Shown: positions 6,318 to 14,865, numbered from the stretch's first letter. The stretch: 18,765 nucleotides of DNA from a bacterium (GCA_030672115.1 DAOVGZ010000007.1:1-18765), one strand, 5' to 3'. A program made the numbers and translations. The notes: generated from the letters alone by a model not told the origin.

Positions 6318-7001
6318 CTATTCATTGAATAAAATAAAATCCAATAAAGAAAAAATTTCAAACATTATTGATTTATGATCGCGAGAAGGCAAAAAAATAA
6401 AAATATTTCTTTTTTTGCCCTTCGATGTTGCAAGTTGATACTGCAATGAAAATCTATATTCTTTTTTTACAGCAATCTCCAAAATATCTTCATAAGAAGA
6501 AAGCTTTTCCATAGCAGGATAAATCTTTCTTTTAGGAATACGACCTATTAAAAGAGGGCTATCACAAAGAGGTTCTGAGCAGTCACTTTCATTAGGGCTA
6601 TCTTCTTGTCTGTGAGCTGCACGTTTATTTCTGAATTGAATCAAGGATGAAATAGTTAACATTTTATCATCAAGTTTAATTCTACTTTCACCTTTAATTT
6701 CCTGCCACCATGAAATAAATAAACTTTTTACCAAGCCTACTTTGACAATATAGGCCATAGCTTCATAGCGAGCATGCTCATAAGTCTCACCTTTTTTAGC
6801 CTTTTCTTCAATATTATGATGATTATTATAATGATAATCTAGCGCTTTTATCATTGACAACAATCCTACTAGTTTTTCATCAAACTTAAATTTTTTAAAC
6901 TCCGAACAAAAAGAACGCAGTCCTATAAGTCTTTGTACAGGACTTTTTATATTGTTAATATCTAGCTTTGTTTTTCTCTGATGTGATGAAAGTTTTATCA
7001 C
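6318..7001 (-). CDS. Orphan protein with a weak HEPN-like RxxxxxH motif
   Basis: The 227-residue protein has no signal peptide and no membrane segment, so it should be cytoplasmic. The sequence is mostly helical in character. Residues 124-130 read RNKRAAH, which fits the R-x4-6-H catalytic signature of HEPN RNases and lies after an amphipathic helix, as in that fold. One short motif is weak evidence, so function is left open. A Ser/Asp/Cys-rich loop (134-150) separates it from a basic C-terminal region. The start is a GTG at 7001, supported by AAGGAG ten bases upstream. It is transcribed in the same direction as the GIY-YIG gene but is separated from it by a strong terminator, so it needs its own promoter. 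If the HEPN reading is right, a toxin or defence role is possible. Confidence 0.65.
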   Translation of the reverse strand: MIKLSSHQRKTKLDINNIKSPVQRLIGLRSFCSEFKKFKFDEKLVGLLSMIKALDYHYNNHHNIEEKAKKGETYEHARYEAMAYIVKVGLVKSLFISWWQEIKGESRIKLDDKMLTISSLIQFRNKRAAHRQEDSPNESDCSEPLCDSPLLIGRIPKRKIYPAMEKLSSYEDILEIAVKKEYRFSLQYQLATSKGKKRNIFIFLPSRDHKSIMFEIFSLLDFILFNE

Positions 7002-7042
7002 CTAAAATATTCTCCTTAAGTAATTATCAACTAAAAACCTGC

Positions 7043-7080
7043 AAAAAAAAGGCCCCGCTTTTAAGCGGAGCTTCTTTTTT
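7043..7080 (-). terminator. Intrinsic terminator of the GIY-YIG gene
   Basis: The minus strand reads GCTCCGCTTAAAAGCGGGGC followed by CTTTTTTTT: a stem of about eight pairs with one mismatch and a T-run. It lies 40 bases after the stop of the 7121-7363 gene. It also has a partial T-run on the plus side. It is nearly identical to the orphan hairpin at 4008-4043. Confidence 0.75.
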
Positions 7081-7120
7081 AAATTTGAAATACCAATTTT
7101 AGCCTTGGCGCAGTCAAGAC

Positions 7121-7363
7121 TTACCAAAATCGTCTTTTCGCAAACTCTCTTCCAGAACCTGATTTTAGATATTTTTCAAAAGCAGTTGCTTTAAGTTTAT
7201 CTGAAAAACATAAAAGTAAAACCAATTTCCATGGTCTATGCGGTTTTGTATTAATGGATCCACCAGAATTGTGTGTCTCCAGCCGTTGTTTTATATTGAC
7301 GGTGTTGCCAATATAAGTTTTAGTTGAATTTTTTATTGATCTAATAAGATAAACGTAATGCAT
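7121..7363 (-). CDS. Small GIY-YIG domain nuclease (UPF0213/UvrC N-terminal-like)
   Basis: This 80-residue protein is a single GIY-YIG endonuclease-like domain of the usual length for stand-alone members. HYVYLIRS (2-9) and TYIGNT (16-21) form the GIY and YIG halves with Tyr5 and Tyr17. Arg27 and His31 in the NIKQRLETHN helix, and Glu63 in FEKYLKSGSGRE (62-73), fill the conserved catalytic positions. The TKPHRPWKLV stretch is typical of the UPF0213 subgroup. Substrate and biological role of these small proteins are poorly known; some act on DNA, and they often sit near mobile or accessory DNA. No strong ribosome binding site precedes the ATG. A GC-rich element (7384-7433) lies directly upstream and a terminator directly downstream. 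Confidence 0.9.
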   Translation of the reverse strand: MHYVYLIRSIKNSTKTYIGNTVNIKQRLETHNSGGSINTKPHRPWKLVLLLCFSDKLKATAFEKYLKSGSGREFAKRRFW

Positions 7364-7383
7364 GAAAAAATTTTCTTTTTAAC

Positions 7384-7433
7384 GACCTGCCTTCCCTCCT
7401 TCGCTCTTAAACGAGCTCCGGCGCGCAGCCTAC
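7384..7433. other. GC-rich intergenic element
   Basis: About 50 bases are strongly GC enriched compared with the surrounding poly-A/T sequence. They include GGCGCGC and a GCTCTTAAACGAGC inverted repeat. It looks like another dispersed intergenic repeat of the kind at 6188-6260, but without a clear sequence match I cannot assign it to the same family. Confidence 0.35.
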
Positions 7434-7483
7434 ACTTTTTTTCTTTTTTAACTTTTTTTGATTTAGAAAATTTATTTCTTTAG

Positions 7484-7524
7484 AAAAACTGGCCGTGCCA
7501 GCCGTAGCTTTAGCGTAGGCTGGC
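7484..7524 (-). terminator. Overlapping hairpins downstream of the tRNA pair
   Basis: Reading the minus strand, hairpin 1 pairs GCCAGCC (7524-7518), which begins with the discriminator G and CCA of tRNA-Glu, with GGCTGGC (7503-7497). Hairpin 2 pairs CTGGC (7501-7497) with GCCAG (7493-7489) around ACG and is followed by TTTTT, an intrinsic terminator. The two share 7497-7501 and so cannot form together. Confidence 0.55.
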
Positions 7525-7598
7525 GTCCCCAAGGGGATTCGAACCCCTGTTTTCGCCGTGAAAGGGCGATGTCCTAGACCAGGCTAGACGATAGGGAC
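7521..7598 (-). tRNA. tRNA-Glu (anticodon TTC)
   Basis: The minus strand folds into a full cloverleaf. The acceptor GTCCCTA pairs with TGGGGAC, discriminator G, with CCA encoded at 7523-7521. The anticodon loop CTTTCAC presents TTC, and GGTTCGAATCC forms the T arm. It lies four bases after tRNA-Lys, so the two are almost certainly one transcript. Confidence 0.95.
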
Positions 7599-7602
7599 TA
7601 CC

Positions 7603-7678
7603 TGGTGAGCCGCGTTGGGCTCGAACCAACGACCCACAGCTTAAAAGGCTGTTGCTCTACCAACTGAGCTAGCGGCTC
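7603..7678 (-). tRNA. tRNA-Lys (anticodon TTT)
   Basis: A complete 76-base cloverleaf including an encoded CCA. The acceptor GAGCCGC pairs with GCGGCTC, discriminator A. The D arm GCTCAGTTGGTAGAGC is standard, the anticodon loop CTTTTAA presents TTT, and the T arm contains GGTTCGAGCC. It is the first gene of a two-tRNA minus-strand unit. Confidence 0.95.
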
Positions 7679-7783
7679 ACTAACTATCACGATTTTGAAA
7701 ATGTGATAAGTGATATATTAATAGAATGTATTCATCTGCAACGTTAATGTCAAGAAAATCCTTATTAAATAGTAGAATTTTAT

Positions 7784-9154
7784 TTACATTAAAACTAACT
7801 TGATCAGCAAAATATAAATTGAAACTCCTACAATATCCATAAATGTTGCCAAAAATGGACCGGCTGCAAACGCAGGGTCAATATTAAATCTTTTTAACAA
7901 AAGAGGCGTTCCACTTCCCAACACAACAGCTAATAAAGCAATCGAGCCAAGAGCTACAGCGACAATCGAACTTTTTAAAACAGAACCAGTTGTAATGTAT
8001 GCTCTAAAAAATGCAGCTGAACCTAAAATAAGCGCTAATAATATTGCAACTAAAAATTCTCTTTTTAAAAATTTAAAAATGTTTGAACTAGTTAGTTCAC
8101 CACTACTTATTCCTTGAATAACAAGCGCTGATGTTTGATGACTTGTGTTACCACCTGTACTTATAAGCATTGTTATAAAAGAAAGCAAAATGATACCACC
8201 AGTCAGATTACTAATGCCCTGCTCATTGCTATGAATAATTGAACCAGTTACAGATTCTGCAAGCAACAAAACAACTAAAATACTTCCACGACTGATTAAA
8301 ATTTTATAAACAGGCATTTCTAAGTATGTTCGTTTCATTGGAGCAAGTGCAGCCATTTTTTGCACATCTTCGCTTGCTTCTTCAACCAAAACATCCATTA
8401 ATGTTTCACTGGGAATCACACCAAGAAAATGATTATCTGCTCCAACAACAGGAACTGTTGTTAAATTATAATGAACCATTCGTTTCGCAATTGATTCTTG
8501 ATCTTCATAGGCCTGAGCGACCAACTGATTTTTTCTTAAAAATTCTGACAATCTTGTTTTTGGTGTTTGTAAAACAAGATCTTCTAAGTTAATGTGTCCA
8601 GCCAATTGTTGATTTTTATTTGTCACATAAATTTGATGGTAAACTTCTTGGTCAGGACGTAAACGTTGTAAAATTTTTATACTCTTTTCTACGGTATAAT
8701 TTTCCATCAAGGCAAGCACCTCGATGTCCATAATACCTCCGGCAGAATCCGGATCGAATTTAAGCAAAGAAAGAACTTTTTCTCTTGATCGCTTATGAAG
8801 CAAATTAAGATATCGTTTAAGTTCTTCATCTGAAAGATAGTCAAACAAATCAGTCAAATCATCTATGCTTAACGCATGCAAAACATCTACCTGATCCAAT
8901 TCAGTTAAGAATGATAAGCAATAGGCTTTGAGCGTGTCTGAAAGTTCTTCAAAAACATCAAACTTCAATTCTTTTGGAAGCTTAAGAAATACTTTCTGCA
9001 TACTCAGACGATCAATATTGGTAATAAATTCTGCAATATCGACCGGATGCTGATCAACCAGCTCTAACCAAAGTGATTTTGCAAAAGATGTTTTTCTTTG
9101 CAAAACCTCTTGAATATTATCTCTAATAGTTCCAAATATATTTTTATCTTTCAT
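7784..9154 (-). CDS. mgtE: MgtE family magnesium transporter/channel
   Basis: MgtE is a homodimeric Mg2+ channel of the inner membrane gated by cytoplasmic Mg2+ binding. At 456 residues this protein has the standard length and full architecture. An MgtE N-domain occupies about 25-130, leading into DPDSAGGIMD (135-143). Two CBS domains follow at about 140-265, then a connecting helix. Five membrane segments run from about 285 to 456. Family hallmarks in the pore are STGGNTSHQTSALVIQG (332-348) and DPAFAAGPFLATFMDIVG (426-443), with Asp440 at the position of the pore Mg2+-binding Asp (D432 in Thermus MgtE). The ATG has GGAG seven bases upstream. It is divergent from the pseudouridine synthase gene and appears monocistronic. 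I see no M-box riboswitch in the 220 bases upstream. Confidence 0.95.
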   Translation of the reverse strand: MKDKNIFGTIRDNIQEVLQRKTSFAKSLWLELVDQHPVDIAEFITNIDRLSMQKVFLKLPKELKFDVFEELSDTLKAYCLSFLTELDQVDVLHALSIDDLTDLFDYLSDEELKRYLNLLHKRSREKVLSLLKFDPDSAGGIMDIEVLALMENYTVEKSIKILQRLRPDQEVYHQIYVTNKNQQLAGHINLEDLVLQTPKTRLSEFLRKNQLVAQAYEDQESIAKRMVHYNLTTVPVVGADNHFLGVIPSETLMDVLVEEASEDVQKMAALAPMKRTYLEMPVYKILISRGSILVVLLLAESVTGSIIHSNEQGISNLTGGIILLSFITMLISTGGNTSHQTSALVIQGISSGELTSSNIFKFLKREFLVAILLALILGSAAFFRAYITTGSVLKSSIVAVALGSIALLAVVLGSGTPLLLKRFNIDPAFAAGPFLATFMDIVGVSIYILLIKLVLM

Positions 9155-9229
9155 GGGCGTCTCCGAAATACGGCAATTATAGCCTCTCTCCCCTTTAACA
9201 TACTACTCAATCAAAAAAGACCTGTCCAT

Positions 9230-9257
9230 TTGACTTTAGCTCTACGCATAGTACCAT
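9230..9257 (+). promoter_or_regulatory. Possible promoter of the pseudouridine synthase gene
   Basis: TTGACT (9230-9235) and TACCAT (9252-9257) are separated by 16 bases, in the divergent region between mgtE and the plus-strand gene at 9377. The -35 is good and the -10 is fair. Confidence 0.35.
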
Positions 9258-9376
9258 TTTAAGTAAAGGGACTTATTTTAAAGCTTTTTATAAAAATAAA
9301 CAAACTCCAATACGAACATCCACAAAGCTTGTAATCCATAAATTCTATAAAAAAATAAAAGCCATGAGGATCTAAC

Positions 9377-10342
9377 GTGGAGAATATCACACTCATACCA
9401 CCAAATTCAACACACAAGTTCACGGTGCCAGAAAGTGATGCCAATAAGCGTTTAGACGTCTATTTAAAGCAATTATTTCCTTCTTACTCCCGAAGCTATT
9501 TTCAACAGCTTATTATTAAAAAGCTTGTATCGGTCAACAATAAAATCAAAAATATCAAACCAAAAACAGTCACAAAACATAACGATGTTATTGTTGTAAC
9601 CTTTCCACCCATAACAACACAACTTCCCAAAAAAAATATTCCAAAAGATCTAGAAGTTGAAATCATTTATCATGACAAACATTTTATGATAATCAACAAA
9701 CCATCTAATCTCGTTGTACATCCACCAAAAATAACCAGTACAGAAGTAACACTGGTTGACTGGCTTATTCATACGTTTCATGAACTTTCTTCCGTTGGCT
9801 TTGCAGATAGACCAGGAATTGTTCATCGTCTAGATAAAGATACATCAGGGCTCATGATTGTTGCATGCAATAATTGTTCACACGCTTTATTAGGTGATCT
9901 ATTTAGAAATCGAACAATTAAAAAAACCTATCTTGCTATTGTCAAAGGACATCCAGAAAAAGAAGGTATTATAAATTTTTCTATCAAACGTAACCCAATA
10001 AAAAGAAACAGCATGGTAGCTGTTAATCCTAACGTAAAAAATGAAAATGGAAAAATAAGAGCTGCATGCACCCACTACAAAGTGTTGGAATATTTTGAAA
10101 ACAGTTCTTTAGTTCAAGTAGAACCAGTCACAGGAAGAACGCATCAAATTCGTGTTCATTTTTCTGCTCTTGGGCATCCGATTATTGGAGACCATGTTTA
10201 TGGAGAAACTTCAAAAAAAATAAAAAGACAAGCGCTTCATGCCTATAAACTTTCCTTCAAATTTAATGGCAATCAGTATGATTTTTGCCAAAAACCACCT
10301 AAAGACTTTCAATTACTTATTGAAAATTTACGCAATCATTAA
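9377..10342 (+). CDS. RluA/RluD family 23S rRNA pseudouridine synthase
   Basis: It isomerises specific uridines in RNA to pseudouridine, in this subfamily usually in 23S rRNA helix 69 (RluD) or a related site. The 321 residues fit the RluD layout. An S4 RNA-binding domain at about 18-75 includes ANKRLDVYLKQLFPSYSRSYF. The catalytic core begins near 92, with HRLDKDTSGLM (150-160) carrying the catalytic Asp153. The GRTHQIRVHFSALGHPIIGD motif lies near the C-terminal third. All motifs are intact. The start is GTG at 9377 with GAGGA upstream. I cannot separate RluD from RluC or RluA by eye, so no symbol is given. It faces the exported nuclease gene tail to tail across about 110 bases, where I see no clear terminator. 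Confidence 0.93.
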   Translation: MENITLIPPNSTHKFTVPESDANKRLDVYLKQLFPSYSRSYFQQLIIKKLVSVNNKIKNIKPKTVTKHNDVIVVTFPPITTQLPKKNIPKDLEVEIIYHDKHFMIINKPSNLVVHPPKITSTEVTLVDWLIHTFHELSSVGFADRPGIVHRLDKDTSGLMIVACNNCSHALLGDLFRNRTIKKTYLAIVKGHPEKEGIINFSIKRNPIKRNSMVAVNPNVKNENGKIRAACTHYKVLEYFENSSLVQVEPVTGRTHQIRVHFSALGHPIIGDHVYGETSKKIKRQALHAYKLSFKFNGNQYDFCQKPPKDFQLLIENLRNH

Positions 10343-10449
10343 ACTAAATATTATTCTTGCTTTTTTTACAAAGTCTAATAGCATGATACCGAGCTAAGAG
10401 GGAATTGTAGTAATGAAGCACTACACTTAGATCTTTTTGCTAAAAAGCT

Positions 10450-11241
10450 TCATGATGCCACACCAATGATTTTTGTAGTACTCGGTACTGTTTTGCTTGT
10501 CGTTTTGTTTGCGCTTTTTTCGAGCGCCTTTTTTTTTGCCAATTTTTTTTCAGATTTATTAAACAATGTTGTTTCATATTTAATACAGCGTTTTTTTATA
10601 ACCTCAAATTGTTTTTTATAACAAGAAATAATTTCCAGATCATCCAAAAGAAGAACGTTTTCTTGATTATTTAACCAAGCAGAACGAGTAAAATTAAAAG
10701 AACCTGTCCATAAAAGAGATTTATCAAAAATATTTTTTTCAAAAATAACAAATTTGTCATGCATAATATTAGACATATGATTATTTTTTTTTTGCCCTGA
10801 ATAAATAAAAGACTGCAAGCCCTGCCGGTGCAACATCTTTATTTTTCCATGACGAGAATAACAACATAACTTGTCTGCAACAACTTCAACTAAAACTCCT
10901 CGCGCCTTGGCATCAAGCAATGCTTTTGCAACAGCATCATCAGTAAGTAAAAACGCAGCAATGCGTATTGATTTTTGCTCACATGCAATAAGATCAAGTA
11001 AAACAGAACGCACATCATCATCAGGAGAAAAAAATGCTTTCATTATTTTTTGTGGCTGAGATGTAAACTTAAGCTTTTTTTTAAGTAATTTCGACCTGCT
11101 TTGAACGCGTACATCATCCGATTGAACATCAACAATAAAATTTGTTTTTCCAAAAGATGGAGCTATCTGACAAAAAGAACTAAAAGGTCCAAAAGCACCT
11201 ACTATAAAAAGTATCCACTGTAAAAAATATACATATTTCAT
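10450..11241 (-). CDS. Exported phospholipase D-like (HKD) nuclease
   Basis: The 263 residues carry one PLD-type half-site, as in the dimeric Nuc/mitoPLD group of endonucleases. Residues 1-25 form a signal peptide. The PLD fold spans about 65-215, with SIRIAAFLLTDDAVAKALLDA (91-111), typical of Nuc. The motif MHDKFVIFEKN gives His161, Lys163 and, where HxKxxxxD has Asp, Glu168. GSFNFTRSA follows (Gly180, Ser181, Asn183). Nucleophile His and Lys are intact, so activity is plausible. The tail (about 225-263) is Lys/Ser/Thr-rich low complexity. Substrate cannot be read from sequence: Nuc-type members cut DNA or RNA non-specifically, others act on phospholipids. Export suggests action in the periplasm, on incoming DNA, or in a host. 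AGGGGA lies five to six bases before the ATG. Confidence 0.88.
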   Translation of the reverse strand: MKYVYFLQWILFIVGAFGPFSSFCQIAPSFGKTNFIVDVQSDDVRVQSRSKLLKKKLKFTSQPQKIMKAFFSPDDDVRSVLLDLIACEQKSIRIAAFLLTDDAVAKALLDAKARGVLVEVVADKLCCYSRHGKIKMLHRQGLQSFIYSGQKKNNHMSNIMHDKFVIFEKNIFDKSLLWTGSFNFTRSAWLNNQENVLLLDDLEIISCYKKQFEVIKKRCIKYETTLFNKSEKKLAKKKALEKSANKTTSKTVPSTTKIIGVAS

Positions 11242-11660
11242 TTCAATCCCCTTTTTTGAATATAAAAATCTTAAAAAAGATTACCAAAAAAGGAGGGTTT
11301 TTTAACAGAATTGCCATTTTCTAGGTTTCAAAATCCTTTTTAATAAGCAATATCAAAAAATATGCGCCTGAATAGCATGATTTTATGCTAACTAAAGTAA
11401 AAAACAACTTTTACAACTAATATTTTAAAGAGCTGCCAATCAACACTTTGGACAAAAAACCCTTTTAATTAAGGATTTCTCTTGTTTTTCATCATTCAAA
11501 TCTTTTATAGTTATAACAGAAGCTCAAAGCAATCAGATTAAATAACAGCTTACAAGTTTCGCTTTCACTTTAGAGACATAATAAAGACTTTTTGTTGGTT
11601 GGGTATCGGGCAAAAGTGTTTTTAGTATCACATTAACCCTCACTATGAGAAGGAGACTTC
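11242..11660. other. Intergenic region between divergent genes
   Basis: This 419-base stretch separates the minus-strand nuclease from the plus-strand small exported protein and must hold both promoters. An A6-GGAGGG-T6 block lies near 11286-11303. I see no ORF, RNA gene or riboswitch that I can support. Confidence 0.4.
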
Positions 11661-12071
11661 ATGAAAAAACTCTTATCAACCACACTTGCCTTGGGCCTTG
11701 GATTAACAGGCTTAAGTGCAGTAGCTTTAACAGTTCAAACTACAGTTCCTAATAAATTTCAACATCAAATGGATAAAACCAGAGCAAAAATGAACAGTGA
11801 ATTAACAAAGTTTCAAACAAAAACTTTTAAAATTCTGACAAGAAATCAAAAAAATGCTATCGATAAAATTAATAAAACTCGCGATCAATTTACTAAAAAG
11901 TTTAGTCAGTTGAGCACTAAATTTCTCCGATTTGCGAACAAAGGAAATAATGGCTCTAACGGTGAAACTCCAGGTGAAGAACCAACCGATCCAAATACCC
12001 CAGGTGATAATTCAAACGACCCAGTTGATGAAGACGAATATTTACCCCCAGTAATTAGTGACGGACGTTAA
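11661..12071 (+). CDS. Small exported helical protein with acidic C-terminal tail
   Basis: I do not recognise the family of this 136-residue protein. Residues 1-22 form a clear signal peptide (MKKLLSTTLALGLGLTGLSA). Residues 30-92 are a basic, Gln/Lys/Thr-rich, probably helical segment with regular hydrophobic spacing. From about 93 the sequence changes sharply to a disordered tail of Gly, Asn, Pro, Asp, Glu and Thr. A basic helix joined to an acidic tail could self-associate or bind a polyanion; this is inference only. GGAG lies seven bases before the ATG. A long perfect-stem terminator follows at 12102-12140, so it is likely a monocistronic and possibly well-expressed gene. Confidence 0.75.
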   Translation: MKKLLSTTLALGLGLTGLSAVALTVQTTVPNKFQHQMDKTRAKMNSELTKFQTKTFKILTRNQKNAIDKINKTRDQFTKKFSQLSTKFLRFANKGNNGSNGETPGEEPTDPNTPGDNSNDPVDEDEYLPPVISDGR

Positions 12072-12101
12072 AAAACCACTTAAATAATTACCAAAGAACA
12101 C

Positions 12102-12140
12102 AAAAAGGAGTATGAATATTGTTATTCATGCTCCTTTTTT
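12102..12140 (+). terminator. Strong intrinsic terminator
   Basis: AAAAAGGAGTATGAATA pairs with TATTCATGCTCCTTTTT around a short loop, with a single G-T pair in the stem, and ends in a T-run. It lies 30 bases after the stop of the 11661 gene and insulates the export operon downstream. The A-run upstream makes it symmetrical. Confidence 0.9.
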
Positions 12141-12226
12141 AATACCAAATTTTTCATCTAAAAAAATTTTATACTATTAAAAAAACAAACTCCTCAATAA
12201 AGAAACTTGATTATTAACTAAAAAAA

Positions 12227-13636
12227 ATGCAGAGTAGTAAAAAATCAAAAAGAAACTTTATAAAAAGGACAGGGTTAGTGAAATATTTTCGTTTTCTTGT
12301 CGTAAAAGCATTTATTTTTTCTAGTTTTTTTTCCACACAAGCTCACCAAAGCATTTCGTTCAATATGCCCTCATCAAACAGCTTCTCTGAAAATTATCAA
12401 AAAAAACTTTCACGTAATGATGCCCTTGTTTTGGCATATCAAAATAGAAAAGATTTAAAATCTTTTACTTATGCGCGCAGAGCAAATAAAAATAGTGAAT
12501 ATGCAGCGCTTGCTAACTATCTCCCTCAGGTTCAGCTTGGTTTTCAACTTGGCAAAACTGCTCCGGGAGAACTTTTTAATTTTGTTACTGAGCAAGAGCA
12601 GCTTTGTCCAGATTCAACATCAAACAGAAACAGTTCTTTTTATATTTCACAACTTATTTATGATGGCGGTAGCTCCATTTTAGATTATAGAATTGCTAAA
12701 GTTGGAACAAAAATTATAGATAACCGACGACAAGATACTAAAAATATAATTCGTATTAATGTTGATTCTGCTTTTTTTGAAACCCAAAAAATAATTCTTA
12801 AAAAAAAGTTCATAGAAAAAACAGACAAAGCTTCAAAATTATTTTTTGATTTAAATATAGGAAAAAATGCAGTTGGATTTTTCAATCAAGCACAATGGCT
12901 TTCTGCAAGTGCTCAATATGCAAACGATCAATCTAGTATCGCTAATTATCAATATGAAACTCAAACAGCAATTTCTTCACTACAAAGAGAAATTGGCGTC
13001 CTTGTAAACCCAGAAGAAATTGACACCTGCCTGGATGGAATAACAGTTTTTGATCTTAAACCTCTTGAGTTTTATCTTCATGCAGCACAACGATTTCGCC
13101 CCGATTTAAAAATACAAAAACATGTAATCCGTCAAGCTAAACTCCAAAAAAAGAAATTTAATCGTCAATATTTACCACAATTATTTGCATATGCTGATGC
13201 TTCTGATCTTAAACTAGGAACCTACAAAAGTAGTTCTTCTCGTTGGACAATGGGTATTGATATTCGCTGGAGTTTTGATGGCCTTGCAAGCGTACACGCT
13301 TCGCGACAATATGAAAATACAGAAATAGAAGAACGATTAAAAAAAAGAGATCTTGAGCTACAAATTATAAAAAATGTTAAAGAAACATATTATCAAGTCA
13401 AAACAGTTATCAATTTTTTAAAAGTAGCAAGATTTGATCTTGAACAAGCGATTGCTCAAATAAAAATACGACAAAAAGAATTTGAAATTGGAGCTATTTC
13501 ACCAAGCGATCATGCTCAAGCTCTTTTAAGTTTAGAATCAACAAAATTTAATTTTGATACTCTTAAAATTGACGTTGCCAATACTTACCAAACTCTTCTT
13601 TTTGTTTGCGGTTACCCAAAAGAAAGCAATAAATGA
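12227..13636 (+). CDS. TolC-like outer membrane efflux protein (OEP family)
   Basis: This would form the trimeric outer-membrane and periplasmic tunnel through which the linked ABC pump exports its substrate. The 469 residues fit the OEP family: an export signal at about 18-40, then the two-fold repeated pattern of long helices. The first repeat starts with LSRNDALVLAYQNRKDLKSF (61-80) and the strand segment YLPQVQLGFQLG. The second contains RPDLKIQKHVIRQAKLQKKK and YLPQLFAYADASDL. The ATG at 12227 has no Shine-Dalgarno sequence and gives a 17-residue basic extension before the signal. A GTG at 12278 has AAGGAC eight bases upstream and gives a normal signal peptide, so it may be the true start. 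It overlaps the adaptor gene by four bases (ATGA). It is the first gene of the export operon. Confidence 0.9.
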   Translation: MQSSKKSKRNFIKRTGLVKYFRFLVVKAFIFSSFFSTQAHQSISFNMPSSNSFSENYQKKLSRNDALVLAYQNRKDLKSFTYARRANKNSEYAALANYLPQVQLGFQLGKTAPGELFNFVTEQEQLCPDSTSNRNSSFYISQLIYDGGSSILDYRIAKVGTKIIDNRRQDTKNIIRINVDSAFFETQKIILKKKFIEKTDKASKLFFDLNIGKNAVGFFNQAQWLSASAQYANDQSSIANYQYETQTAISSLQREIGVLVNPEEIDTCLDGITVFDLKPLEFYLHAAQRFRPDLKIQKHVIRQAKLQKKKFNRQYLPQLFAYADASDLKLGTYKSSSSRWTMGIDIRWSFDGLASVHASRQYENTEIEERLKKRDLELQIIKNVKETYYQVKTVINFLKVARFDLEQAIAQIKIRQKEFEIGAISPSDHAQALLSLESTKFNFDTLKIDVANTYQTLLFVCGYPKESNK

Positions 13637-14865
13637 ATAAAATTATAAAAACAATAAAAACAAATCCAATACTTAAATGGGGATTAATCATCTTCCTTTT
13701 TACAGGATTGGCAGCATACATTTATAAAAAAATAACCAATAAAAAAACAACCAATCTTTTTAAAACCGAAAAACTACAAAAACGTGCAATTTCTCAAGTC
13801 ATAAATGCAACAGGAAAATTAGATGCACAAGGAACTATCAATATTGGTTCTTTAATCAATGGTATTGTTGAAGCTCTTTATGTAGAAGAAAATGCTTCTG
13901 TTAAAAAAGGACAAATTCTTGCAAAAATTGATGATGGCCGCGGTGACACAGGCGTAAAACAAGCAACAGCAGCACTACAAAATGCCAAAGTAAATCTTAC
14001 CTATCAAACACAATTTTATAATCGTCAAAAAAAACTGTATGATGCACATCTTATTTCTCAAGATGATTTTGATAACACACAAAGAGTTTACGATTCAGCT
14101 ATAGCAAATAAACAACAACAACAAGCGTATTACGAACAAGAATTACTTCAATTTAATAACAAAAAAATAATCTCTCCAATTGATGGCATTGTTATTAAAA
14201 AAAATGTTTCGCTCAGAGAAGGTGTTGCAAACTTTTCTCCTCCAACTATTTTATATACGCTTGCAGAAGATGTTCGAAAGATGAACGTCGAATTAGAAAT
14301 TGATGAAACTGACATCGGTTTAATTAAAATTGGACAAGAAGCAAAACTTTACTTTGATACCTATCCATACAAATCTTTCCGAGGAAAAATCAACGAGATT
14401 AGCACCGGCCCTATTGTCAATGGAGGAGCCGTAAACTATAAAGCAAAAATAAAAATCGATAACAGCAATTTACTACTCAAACAAGGCATGACCGTGCATG
14501 CACGCATAGTTGTTGGAAGTCGTCCGAATACTCTTGCACTTCCTGGTTATATTTTTTCTATCGACAAAAAACTTATAGAAATTGTCGCAAAAACAGAAAA
14601 ATACGGCTACGAGCCTCTCAGCAAAGAAGAAAGAAAAAAATTCAAACCAAAAAACCCTGATAATCCTGTAAAAAGAATATGGACATTTAAAAATAATACA
14701 TTCAAACAAAAACCAATAGAAATTGGGATTTCTGATAATGCATTTTTCGAAATTGTCTCTGGATTATCTGGACATGAAAATATTGTTGTTGATGTTGATG
14801 AACCAGATGCAATGGCAGAAATGTATAAACGACTATTTGGTGGTGGACTAGGCGGAAAAAAATAA
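13633..14865 (+). CDS. MacA-like periplasmic adaptor (HlyD/membrane fusion protein family)
   Basis: It should bridge the inner-membrane ABC permease and the TolC-like channel. A single membrane anchor lies at 14-31. The lipoyl half-motifs flank an alpha-hairpin: GIVEALYVEENASVKKGQIL (78-96) before it, and SPIDGIVIKKNVSLREG (181-197) after it, with about 70 helical residues between. The beta-barrel domain follows, including the ELEIDETDIGLIKIGQ stretch (220-235), and then a membrane-proximal domain ending in a Gly-rich tail (GGGLGGKK). The length of 410 is slightly longer than typical MacA. The hairpin is short, as in MacA-type rather than HlyD-type adaptors. The gene overlaps its upstream neighbour by four bases, and its TAA overlaps the start of the permease gene by one base, indicating translational coupling. 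Confidence 0.92.
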   Translation: MNKIIKTIKTNPILKWGLIIFLFTGLAAYIYKKITNKKTTNLFKTEKLQKRAISQVINATGKLDAQGTINIGSLINGIVEALYVEENASVKKGQILAKIDDGRGDTGVKQATAALQNAKVNLTYQTQFYNRQKKLYDAHLISQDDFDNTQRVYDSAIANKQQQQAYYEQELLQFNNKKIISPIDGIVIKKNVSLREGVANFSPPTILYTLAEDVRKMNVELEIDETDIGLIKIGQEAKLYFDTYPYKSFRGKINEISTGPIVNGGAVNYKAKIKIDNSNLLLKQGMTVHARIVVGSRPNTLALPGYIFSIDKKLIEIVAKTEKYGYEPLSKEERKKFKPKNPDNPVKRIWTFKNNTFKQKPIEIGISDNAFFEIVSGLSGHENIVVDVDEPDAMAEMYKRLFGGGLGGKK

